This document shows, in pieces, positions 9,660 through 16,322 of a stretch of 17,868 bases of DNA. The notes under the pieces are model-generated. The model was not told where the DNA came from. It made no database searches and saw only the letters and a list, made by a program, of their open reading frames with translations. Source of the DNA: a bacterium (GTDB lineage: Bacteria > UBP15 > UBA6099 > DSWB01); assembly GCA_020061125.1 (NCBI GenBank), contig JAGUYV010000357.1, positions 1-17,868 of the forward strand, read 5' to 3'. The translations under genes and the position numbers were made by a program. How positions within the stretch are numbered: the stretch's first letter is position 1; each line of letters opens with the position of its first letter.

Positions 9660-9675
9660 AGCAACTTTCATGCCA
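9660..9675 (-). promoter_or_regulatory. Sigma-54 (RpoN) promoter of the six-gene operon
   Basis: The minus strand reads TGGCATGAAAGTTGCT, matching the -24/-12 consensus TGGCAYG-N4-TTGCW at every defined position, with the required ten bases between GG and GC. Transcription would start near 9650, about 33 bases before the GTG at 9617. A sigma-54 promoter needs an AAA+ activator; the NtrC-type protein encoded at 10658-12091 is the obvious candidate. Confidence 0.85.
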
Positions 9676-9715
9676 CAAGAACGGCCGCCGCGACAAAACG
9701 CCGCGCGCTCCACGC

Positions 9716-9733
9716 AAATAAAATTATTTTTTT
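9716..9733. promoter_or_regulatory. A/T tract between activator sites and sigma-54 promoter
   Basis: An 18-base run of only A and T lies about 41-58 bases upstream of the -24 element, between the promoter and the direct repeats. That is where intrinsic bends or IHF sites are commonly found at sigma-54 promoters. No good IHF consensus is readable, so a bend is the safer guess. Confidence 0.35.
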
Positions 9734-9782
9734 CACAAACCTGCGTCGCATCGCGCTTCGCATGCAAAGAAAACTTGCGGGC

Positions 9783-9799
9783 TGTAAAAAAAGCTGGCG
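9783..9799. repeat. Direct repeat copy 1, candidate activator site
   Basis: TGTAAAAAAAGCTGGCG, matching copy 2 at 9867-9883 in 16 of 17 positions. It lies about 108 bases upstream of the -24 element of the sigma-54 promoter, a normal distance for an enhancer-binding site. A dyad CGTTTTC-N6-GAAAATG overlaps its end at 9798-9817. Confidence 0.6.
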
Positions 9800-9866
9800 T
9801 TTTCTGCCACGAAAATGTGCCGTTCCTGCCCGGGCATCCACGCCGCGGACCCGACGAATCTCCGGT

Positions 9867-9883
9867 TGTAAAAGAAGCTGGCG
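9867..9883. repeat. Direct repeat copy 2, candidate activator site
   Basis: TGTAAAAGAAGCTGGCG, the second copy. The start-to-start distance to copy 1 is 84 bases, eight turns of B-DNA at 10.5 bases per turn, so both copies face the same side of the helix. A small dyad CGAA-TAT-TTCG follows immediately. Confidence 0.6.
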
Positions 9884-10192
9884 CGAATATTTCGGACAGT
9901 CTGCACACAATGGCGGTATTGAGCGCAGCCGGGCTGCCATGTCATCGCGTTTTACCAAGAAAAACATTAAAGAATTCCTCTATATAGACAGGAAACCCGG
10001 CAGTGCGCGGCATTCGTGCGCAATGGGGTCAGTGCATCCTCTCATGGACGCCAGCGCAGCGTGGCAATGCCGCATAAGAGCTGGGAAGCCGCTTGATTTC
10101 CTAGAAAAAAATGCGGACTACGGAATATGGTATGGAATTTGACCAAGGATATTCAGTGTTTCGCGCAACAGAAGGTATAAGAGGAGGGGAAA

Positions 10193-10645
10193 ATGCATGT
10201 AATCAAAGGAAATCGCATCCTCGCCGTGCTGCCACGCCAGGGAGCGCAAGCCTCGGTATGCGATATTCTGGCCCGGCACGGCCACGCCTGCACCCACGCC
10301 TCGACCGCGCAAAAGGCCCTGGAACGGATCGAGTCAATGCGTCCCGATGTAGTGATTATCCACTGCGATCTGGAAGACATGCCGGGAGTGGACCTTTGCG
10401 GGAAAATCCGCGCCAGAACCGATCTTCGCGACATGCCCGTGATCATGATATCGGAACGCAGTGATTTGAGCCTGCGGCTCAAGGGTTTCATGGCCGGCGC
10501 GCAGAAGTTTTTGTGTGAACCTGTTGATGAAAAGGAGCTGCTGGCGCAGGTGGAAGCGGTTGCGGCGCGGGCCAGGCCCGGCGCAAAACCGCGCGGCATC
10601 GCCAAGCTGATCGAGCGGGAGCTTAAAGCCGGCCTGCTGCTGTAA
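10193..10645 (+). CDS. Pseudo-receiver protein lacking phosphorylation residues
   Basis: A 150-residue protein with a receiver-like fold (about 6-122) and a basic helical tail (123-150). The segments PDVVIIHCDLEDMPGVDLC and GAQKFLCEPVDEKELL align with receiver strands 3 and 5, but the acidic pair is replaced by L13/P14, the phospho-acceptor position by H57 (D59 is two residues on) and the conserved lysine by E109; only S87 survives. It should therefore not be phosphorylated in the usual way. The ATG at 10193 has a strong GAGGAGG five bases upstream. It is divergent from the six-gene operon and convergent, 12 bases apart, with the NtrC-type gene. A phosphorylation-independent partner of a neighbouring kinase or activator is plausible; it is not proven. 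Confidence 0.8.
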   Translation: MHVIKGNRILAVLPRQGAQASVCDILARHGHACTHASTAQKALERIESMRPDVVIIHCDLEDMPGVDLCGKIRARTDLRDMPVIMISERSDLSLRLKGFMAGAQKFLCEPVDEKELLAQVEAVAARARPGAKPRGIAKLIERELKAGLLL

Positions 10646-10657
10646 GCCCAAACCAGA

Positions 10658-12091
10658 TTACTGGGTCCTGTCATGCCCGGAATCGCCGCCCAGCCCGTAT
10701 TTTTCAATTTTCGCCTGGAGCGTGGGCCGTGTCACACCGAGCAGTTTTGCGGCGCGCGTTCTGTTTCCCCGTGTGAGGCCCAGGGCTTCGCTCGTGAGTA
10801 TGGCCCCGAACCGATCCATGAGATGATTGAATACATCGGATTCCGCCTCGGTGAGCAGCTTCTTGCGCACCCAGCCCCGCACTTCGGTTTCCAGGTCGGA
10901 TTCCTTGACGGATTCTCGTTCCCTGGAATCTTCCATGGCCTGCATGAGGTCGTCTGGGCCAAGGGCGCTGCCGCGGCTGAAGATGAGGGCCTTTTTGACC
11001 GCGTTGGCCAGCTCGCGCACATTGCCGGGCCACGAGTAGCCCTCCACGACCATGCGCGCGGCCGGGGTCATGCCGGGGTTGTCAATGCCCATTTCCCGCG
11101 CGTACCGGGCCAGATAATAGTCGCACAGGCGCAGCGCGTCGCCCTCGCGCCTGCGCAGCGGCGGCAGGTTGATGGTCACCACCTTGAGGCGGTAGTAAAG
11201 ATCCTCGCGGAACCGGCCCTGTTCCATGAGCGAGACCAGGTCGCGGTTGGTGGCGGCGATGATGCGCACATCCACGGAAATGGTTTCCCCGCCGCCCAGG
11301 CGCTCGATGCTCTGCTCCTGGAGCAGGCGCAGGATCTTGGTCTGGATGTGCAGGGGCATGTCGCCGATTTCATCGAGGAACACGGTGCCGCCGTGGGCCT
11401 GCTCGATACGGCCGAGCTTGCGCTGCGAGGCGCCGGTGAACGCGCCCTTTTCATAGCCGAACAGCTCGCTTTCGAGCAGGGTTTCGGGAATGGCCACACA
11501 ATTGATGACCAAAAAGGGCTTATTGGCGCGGGCGCTGTGCTGGTAGATGGCGCGGGCCACAAGCTCCTTGCCCGTGCCGGACTCGCCGAGAACGAGCACG
11601 GTGGCGTCCGTGGGGGCCACGCGGCCGATGGCCTTGTAAATGTCCTGCATGGCCGCGCTGCTGCCGATGATGGACTCGCCGAACTCCTCGCCGGTTTCCT
11701 CGCCCACACCCACGCGCGAGCGCATCATGCGCCCGGCCTCCAGGGCCTCGCGGATCAGGGACAGGATGTCGGGAATCTCGAAGGGTTTGAGCACATAGTC
11801 GAACGCGCCGAGCTTGGTGGCCTCGATGGCCGTGTCCGTGGTGCCGAACGCGGTCATGATGATCACGGGAAGGCGCGGGTGGGTCTTGCGCATCTCGGAG
11901 AAGGTTTCGAGGCCGCTCATGCCGGGCATGCGCACGTCCATGACCACGAGGTCCGGGGACTGGAGGCGCACCTGGTCCAGGGCGGATTCGCCGTCCGGGG
12001 CGATGTCCACGGTGTAGCCCTCGTCCATGAGCAGCTTCCGGAAGCTGTCGCGCAGTTGCGTATCGTCGTCAACGACCAGAATGCGGCTCAT
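10658..12091 (-). CDS. NtrC-family sigma-54-dependent response regulator
   Basis: A 477-residue activator with the full NtrC layout. The receiver (1-120) has D8/D9, phospho-acceptor D52 (MDVRMPGMSG), T80 and K102. The AAA+ domain (about 140-375) has Walker A GESGTGKE (169-176), the sigma-54 contact loop GAFTGA (216-221), Walker B GGTVFLDE (234-241), an RFREDLYYRL arginine-finger region (293-302) and a sensor II GNVRE motif (356-360). A Fis-type helix-turn-helix occupies about 438-466 (GNRTRAAKLLGVTRPTL). The intact GAFTGA shows that it can open sigma-54 promoters. The start overlaps the stop of the kinase gene by ATGA, so it is translationally coupled to its cognate kinase. Two consensus sigma-54 promoters nearby, one upstream of its own operon, are likely targets. 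Confidence 0.95.
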   Translation of the reverse strand: MSRILVVDDDTQLRDSFRKLLMDEGYTVDIAPDGESALDQVRLQSPDLVVMDVRMPGMSGLETFSEMRKTHPRLPVIIMTAFGTTDTAIEATKLGAFDYVLKPFEIPDILSLIREALEAGRMMRSRVGVGEETGEEFGESIIGSSAAMQDIYKAIGRVAPTDATVLVLGESGTGKELVARAIYQHSARANKPFLVINCVAIPETLLESELFGYEKGAFTGASQRKLGRIEQAHGGTVFLDEIGDMPLHIQTKILRLLQEQSIERLGGGETISVDVRIIAATNRDLVSLMEQGRFREDLYYRLKVVTINLPPLRRREGDALRLCDYYLARYAREMGIDNPGMTPAARMVVEGYSWPGNVRELANAVKKALIFSRGSALGPDDLMQAMEDSRERESVKESDLETEVRGWVRKKLLTEAESDVFNHLMDRFGAILTSEALGLTRGNRTRAAKLLGVTRPTLQAKIEKYGLGGDSGHDRTQ

Positions 12092-13578
12092 GATTTGGCC
12101 TCGCTTTCGGGGGTGGGCAGGCTGATGCTGAAGGCGGCGCCGCGCCCTGGAGCGGACACCAGGTCAATGCGGCCGCCGTGCTCCTCGATGATGCGCCGGG
12201 CGATGGAAAGCCCAAGGCCCGTGCCTTCCGCCTTGGTGGTGAAGAACGGCTCGAGCACGCGGTCCTGTATGTCTAAGGGCACGCCGGGGCCGCTGTCGTG
12301 GATGCGCACCACCACGGCGCGGCCCACATGCTCGGCCGCGGCCTCCATTTCCTGGATGCGGATCACGCCCCCGGTTTCCTCCATGGCGTCGCACGCGTTC
12401 ACGATGAAATTCACCAGCACTTCCTTGAGCAGCTCGGGATCCGCGTCCACGGGGGGCAGGTTTTCCTGGGTGCTGCGCTCCACGGCCACGCGCGCCATTT
12501 TGAGCCGGTGCTGCAGCAGCTCCAGGGTCATGGTCATGAGCGCGGGCACCTGCACGGACTGCTTCTTGAGCCGGGGCGGGCGCGAGAATTCGAGGAAGTT
12601 GCGCACAATGTTGTCCAGGCGCCGCATTTCCTCGGACACCACTTCGAGGTCCTCTTTCTGCGCCGGGTTCAACTGCAGGCTGCGCTGAAGAGAGAACAGC
12701 CTCATTTTGATGGAGGTGAGGGGATTGCGGATGCTGTGCGCCACTTCGGTGGACAGCTTGCCGAGCAGCGCCATTTTCTCGGAATGCTCGAGCAGCTCGC
12801 GGCTCTGTTCGAGTTCTTTTTTGGCCGCGCCCACATTCTCGATAAGCCCGTGCACGCTGCGGCTCAAAACCTTCATTTCGTTTTCGCGCGGATTGCCCTG
12901 GCCCTCGGCCATGGACGCTGCCGCGGACAGGCGGCGGATGGGCCGGATCACCTGCCGGGCCAGGGTCACGCCGCACGCCACGCCCAGTCCCAGCAGCGCG
13001 ATCATTCCCGCCACCACGAAATTGCGCATGCCCGCGGCGCGTCGCCTCATGCTCGCCTGCGTCTCCATAATGTTGTGCGTGTAGATCTTTTTGTATTCCT
13101 GCGTCAGCGTGTGAATGGCGAAAAAATTCAGCCGGATCTTCCAGTGCAAATCCGCGCCTTCCTCGAACCGGCCGTTCTTGTACAAATCTATTACGCGGTC
13201 CCGGGATTCGGAATACTGCGCATATTCGTCGCGGACCTTGAGCAGGATGTCGCGCTCTCTCTGCGTGTGAGTGTGTTCGAAAGCCACGCCCAGAGCGTCG
13301 TCAAAATCGTGCTTCTGCCGCTTGAGCTTTTCGAGCCACTCCGGGTTCTGGTCAATGTAATAGTAGGTGACGAAGCCTTTCTGGTTGATGAGCGCGGTTT
13401 CGAGTTCGCGCGCCGCCTCCAGGGCCGTGACATCCTGCTCCATCATCATGCGCAGCATGCGCCCGGTGCTGGTGGCGTACCAGATGGTGATGACCCCGCC
13501 CGTGAGCGCCATGATCAGCAGAACGCTGAACAGAGAGTACACCCGGACCGAAAGCCCCTGATTGCGCCACCAGTTCAT
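12088..13578 (-). CDS. HAMP-containing NtrB-type sensor histidine kinase
   Basis: A 496-residue kinase: TM1 (about 11-34), a helical extracytoplasmic domain (35-184) rich in charged helices and resembling four-helix-bundle sensors, TM2 (185-207), HAMP (208-255), a coiled linker, DHp with H281 (EVAHSIRNPLTSIKM), and HATPase with N394 (FIVNACDA), D428 (DSGPGV), LEPFFTTK and EGTGLGLS. All catalytic residues are intact. The ATG at 13578 is chosen because GGGGAGG lies six bases upstream; reading from 13632 would add 18 residues across the promoter leader. Its ATGA overlap with the NtrC-type gene marks a cognate pair. The sensor differs from the dCache sensors of the other two kinases, so it perceives a different cue. 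The sigma-54 promoter upstream suggests autoregulation. Confidence 0.93.
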   Translation of the reverse strand: MNWWRNQGLSVRVYSLFSVLLIMALTGGVITIWYATSTGRMLRMMMEQDVTALEAARELETALINQKGFVTYYYIDQNPEWLEKLKRQKHDFDDALGVAFEHTHTQRERDILLKVRDEYAQYSESRDRVIDLYKNGRFEEGADLHWKIRLNFFAIHTLTQEYKKIYTHNIMETQASMRRRAAGMRNFVVAGMIALLGLGVACGVTLARQVIRPIRRLSAAASMAEGQGNPRENEMKVLSRSVHGLIENVGAAKKELEQSRELLEHSEKMALLGKLSTEVAHSIRNPLTSIKMRLFSLQRSLQLNPAQKEDLEVVSEEMRRLDNIVRNFLEFSRPPRLKKQSVQVPALMTMTLELLQHRLKMARVAVERSTQENLPPVDADPELLKEVLVNFIVNACDAMEETGGVIRIQEMEAAAEHVGRAVVVRIHDSGPGVPLDIQDRVLEPFFTTKAEGTGLGLSIARRIIEEHGGRIDLVSAPGRGAAFSISLPTPESEAKS

Positions 13579-13641
13579 TGCAGTCCTCCCCGTGAGCGGC
13601 ATCATGCCCCTGCCGCGACTATATGCCAACATTTTTCAATG

Positions 13642-13657
13642 TGCAATATTCATGCCA
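13642..13657 (-). promoter_or_regulatory. Sigma-54 (RpoN) promoter of the kinase/NtrC-type operon
   Basis: The minus strand reads TGGCATGAATATTGCA, a full match to TGGCAYG-N4-TTGCW with ten bases between GG and GC. It shares TGGCATGAA and TTGC with the promoter at 9660-9675. Transcription would start near 13631, leaving a leader of about 53 bases before the ATG at 13578. Confidence 0.85.
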
Positions 13658-13744
13658 TGTGCGCACGGGCGCAGTACGCTTGCGCGCGGTTTCCTGTTAC
13701 AATATTTATAAGACATTCTTTTCTGGGGGCATGAGCGACCCCGC

Positions 13745-16312
13745 ATGCAAGATTCGCAATCCGAACGCATCAGACGGCTCCGCCGCCGTTACCTGGAAGA
13801 CACCCCGTTCATCTCGGCGCAGCGCGCGCGGTTTTACACCGAATCGTGGCGCGCCACCCAAGGCCGTGAGCGCGCCGCGGGCGTGCGCGTGGCCCTGGCC
13901 ATGAAACATGTTTACGACAACATGCGCGTGCACATTGACCCGGACGACCGCATCGCGGGCACATGGACCGAATTCTTTATGGGCGTGCCTTTGGACATCG
14001 AGAGGGGCCTGTTCAACGGCGCCCTTGAAGTCGAGTTCGACCAGGCGCGCATGGCCATGTACCGCATGGCGTCCGGCGCGCGCTTCGCCGCGTTCATGCT
14101 CAAGCGATACAAACCCTCGGAACTGCTGAACACCGCCCTGGAAATCTCCGAAGCCGATGTGCCCCTGCTGTCCATCGGCACGCGGACCATGGACCGCCGC
14201 CCGGTGAACCCGTACCGCATCCGGTACCGCGATCTCATGATCCTGCGCCGCGAACTGCTCCCGTTCTGGAAGGGCCGCACCATTGCAGAGCGTTTGCGCG
14301 ATGCGTTCCACCGGCTCGGCGTATATTCCGGGGACATGAAGGACATGGCCGTCAACATGCCGTCCGGCACCACCATGGAGGCAACCATCATCAGCCCCCT
14401 GGCCGCGCTCGGCACATGGCAGGGCCATCTGATCCTGGATCACGAAACCCCGCTGCGCCGCGGCATCGCCGCCATGCGCGAGGATGTGCGCCGCGAACTC
14501 CGTAACCCGGACAACTCCCAGGAACAGATGGATTTTCTGCGCTCCGCGGATCTGGCCCTCGAAGGCGTGCTCTCGTTTAACCGGCGCATTGTCGAGGCGC
14601 TCAAGCAGGCCATCGAGGACGCAACGGACCCGGAGCGCAAGCGCATCCTGTGGCAGATGCTGAATGATTGCCTGCGCGTGCCCGAGAACCCGCCCAACAC
14701 CTTCCGCCAGGCCGTGCAATCTTACTGGACCGTGAAAACCGCGGTGGAGCTGGCCATGCCGTTCAATGTGCACGCGCCGGGCCGCCTGGACCAGTTGCTG
14801 CGGCCATGGTACGAGGCCGACATTGCCGCAGGCCGCATAACAACCGACCAGGCGCGCGAGTTGTGCGAGGAGCTGTTCCTCAAAATCATGTCCCACAACA
14901 TGCGCCCGTACTCGAATTTCACGGGCGCGTTCAACCAGCGCTACGAGGGCAGCGAACCCGTGACCCTCGCCGGGCAGACGCCGGATGGGCGCGACGCAAC
15001 CAACCCCCTCACCTATCTGATGCTCGAGGCCGCTGAAGGCTCGGGCGCGGCCCTGAATTTCGTGGTCCGGTTCCACGAAAATTCACCCCTGGAACTTTAC
15101 GACACTGTGGCCGCCATGCACGCCCGCGGCGTGTCCAGCGTGTCCATGATGAACGATGAAATCTGCATTCGGGCCATGCTGCGGCACGGGTTCTCGGAGC
15201 AGGACGCGCGCAACTGTGCGGTGACCGGGTGCGTGGACCTTGTGGCGCCGGGCAGGACCGGTGGCGAGGGATTCTCGTCCCTGCTCATGTGCCGCACCCT
15301 GGACGCTGCGTTGCGAAACGGGGACAGCAAAACCCTCATGGGCGTGATCCGCGGCGTGGGGCCGCGCACCGGGGACCCGGACACATTCACGAATTTCGAT
15401 CAGCTCCTGGACGCGTTCGCGGCCCAGGCCGCGCACGCCGTGCAATCCATCGCGCGCGCCTCGCGCATCCGCGATCAGTTGTACGCGCGGCATCTGCCGT
15501 GTCCCGCCATCTCCGCGTTCATGCAGGGCTGCATGGACAAGAAAAAGGATGTGACCGCCGGAGGCGCGGTTTACGACTTCGAGGGCATCCTGGTCATGAA
15601 CAGCATCGCCAACACCGTGGATTCGCTGTTCGTGATCAAAAAGCTCGTGTTCGAGGAGAACAAATACACGGTCAAGCGGATACTCGAGGCCGCGGACCGC
15701 AATTTCAAGGGCCGCGAAGAATTGCTGCGCGACATCCTGGCCGTGCGGGGCAAGTGGGGCAACGGCAACCCCGAGAGCGACGCCCTGGCGCGCCGCATCA
15801 CTGACACCGTGTTCCGGGAAATGGACCGGCACGCCACATACAAGGGCGGCCGGTTCGCGCCGTTCATCAACTCCATGACCAGCCACACCATTGACGGCCG
15901 CTTGAGCGGGGCCACCCCGGACGGCCGCCTGGCGGCCACGCCGTTCGCCGCAAGCTGCAACCCCTACAATGTGGAGGAAAACGGACCCACGGGCGTGCTG
16001 CGCTCCGTGGCCGCCATAGATTTCTCACAGGTGCTCGGCTGCGCGGTCAACATACGCATGCACCCGTCCGCCATCGGCGCCACGCCCGAGTCCCGCGCCA
16101 AATGGGCGGCGCTGATCCGCACCTATTTCGCCCTCGGCGGCGAGCAGATCCAGCCCACCGTGGTGTCCACGGAAACCCTGCGCGCGGCCCAGCTCGACCC
16201 GGATTCGCACCGTAACATTATCGTCAAGGTCGGCGGCTACAGCGCCTACTTCACAGACCTGGGCCGCGAGATTCAGGACGAGATCATCACCCGAACCGAG
16301 CATTCCATGTAG
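13745..16312 (+). CDS. Glycyl radical enzyme (PFL-like dehydratase/lyase family)
   Basis: An 855-residue glycyl radical enzyme of the pyruvate formate-lyase-like superfamily, spanning the PFL domain (about 5-700) and the C-terminal Gly_radical domain (about 720-850). The radical glycine is G831 in KVGGYSAYF, a variant of the usual RVxGY. The active-site thiyl cysteine is C496 in TGCVDL; most dehydratases and lyases of this group have GCVE followed by Pro, so the general-base position carries D498 instead. The ATG at 13745 is the first possible start after an in-frame stop at 13733; no clear ribosome site precedes it. Length is normal. Oxygen sensitivity implies an anaerobe. No activating radical-SAM enzyme is present in the window, so activation must come from elsewhere. 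The substrate cannot be named; a decarboxylase, C-C lyase or dehydratase role are all possible. Confidence 0.88.
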   Translation: MQDSQSERIRRLRRRYLEDTPFISAQRARFYTESWRATQGRERAAGVRVALAMKHVYDNMRVHIDPDDRIAGTWTEFFMGVPLDIERGLFNGALEVEFDQARMAMYRMASGARFAAFMLKRYKPSELLNTALEISEADVPLLSIGTRTMDRRPVNPYRIRYRDLMILRRELLPFWKGRTIAERLRDAFHRLGVYSGDMKDMAVNMPSGTTMEATIISPLAALGTWQGHLILDHETPLRRGIAAMREDVRRELRNPDNSQEQMDFLRSADLALEGVLSFNRRIVEALKQAIEDATDPERKRILWQMLNDCLRVPENPPNTFRQAVQSYWTVKTAVELAMPFNVHAPGRLDQLLRPWYEADIAAGRITTDQARELCEELFLKIMSHNMRPYSNFTGAFNQRYEGSEPVTLAGQTPDGRDATNPLTYLMLEAAEGSGAALNFVVRFHENSPLELYDTVAAMHARGVSSVSMMNDEICIRAMLRHGFSEQDARNCAVTGCVDLVAPGRTGGEGFSSLLMCRTLDAALRNGDSKTLMGVIRGVGPRTGDPDTFTNFDQLLDAFAAQAAHAVQSIARASRIRDQLYARHLPCPAISAFMQGCMDKKKDVTAGGAVYDFEGILVMNSIANTVDSLFVIKKLVFEENKYTVKRILEAADRNFKGREELLRDILAVRGKWGNGNPESDALARRITDTVFREMDRHATYKGGRFAPFINSMTSHTIDGRLSGATPDGRLAATPFAASCNPYNVEENGPTGVLRSVAAIDFSQVLGCAVNIRMHPSAIGATPESRAKWAALIRTYFALGGEQIQPTVVSTETLRAAQLDPDSHRNIIVKVGGYSAYFTDLGREIQDEIITRTEHSM

Positions 16313-16322
16313 CCCCGCCTCG

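Larger units (their letters stand above)
9618..10192. other. 575-base divergent intergenic regulatory region
   Basis: No gene is supported here; the frames open in this stretch are short and show no recognisable protein. It is richer in A and T than the genes. It holds the sigma-54 promoter at 9660-9675, an A/T tract at 9716-9733, the 17-base direct repeat at 9783-9799 and 9867-9883, and a dyad at 9798-9817. The right half (about 9900-10192) belongs to the plus-strand gene at 10193, but I see no convincing promoter for it. Confidence 0.6.

Noticed and set aside
9618-9908. Long N-terminal extension of the receiver at 9204-9617
   Set aside because: The extension covers the sigma-54 promoter and repeats, has low-complexity composition, and a GTG with a ribosome site starts the receiver fold at 9617.
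10139-10181. TTGACC and TATAAG as a promoter for the pseudo-receiver gene
   Set aside because: The spacing is far over 17 bases and TATAAG would place the start inside the ribosome site.
13675-13703. TACAAT as the -10 of a promoter for the glycyl radical enzyme gene
   Set aside because: The -35 at 17 bases is TACGCT, a poor match, and no sigma-54 pattern on the plus strand has the ten-base GG-GC spacing.
13706-15076. 456-codon minus-strand frame inside the glycyl radical enzyme gene
   Set aside because: No recognisable protein; the plus strand carries a full-length conserved enzyme through the same interval.
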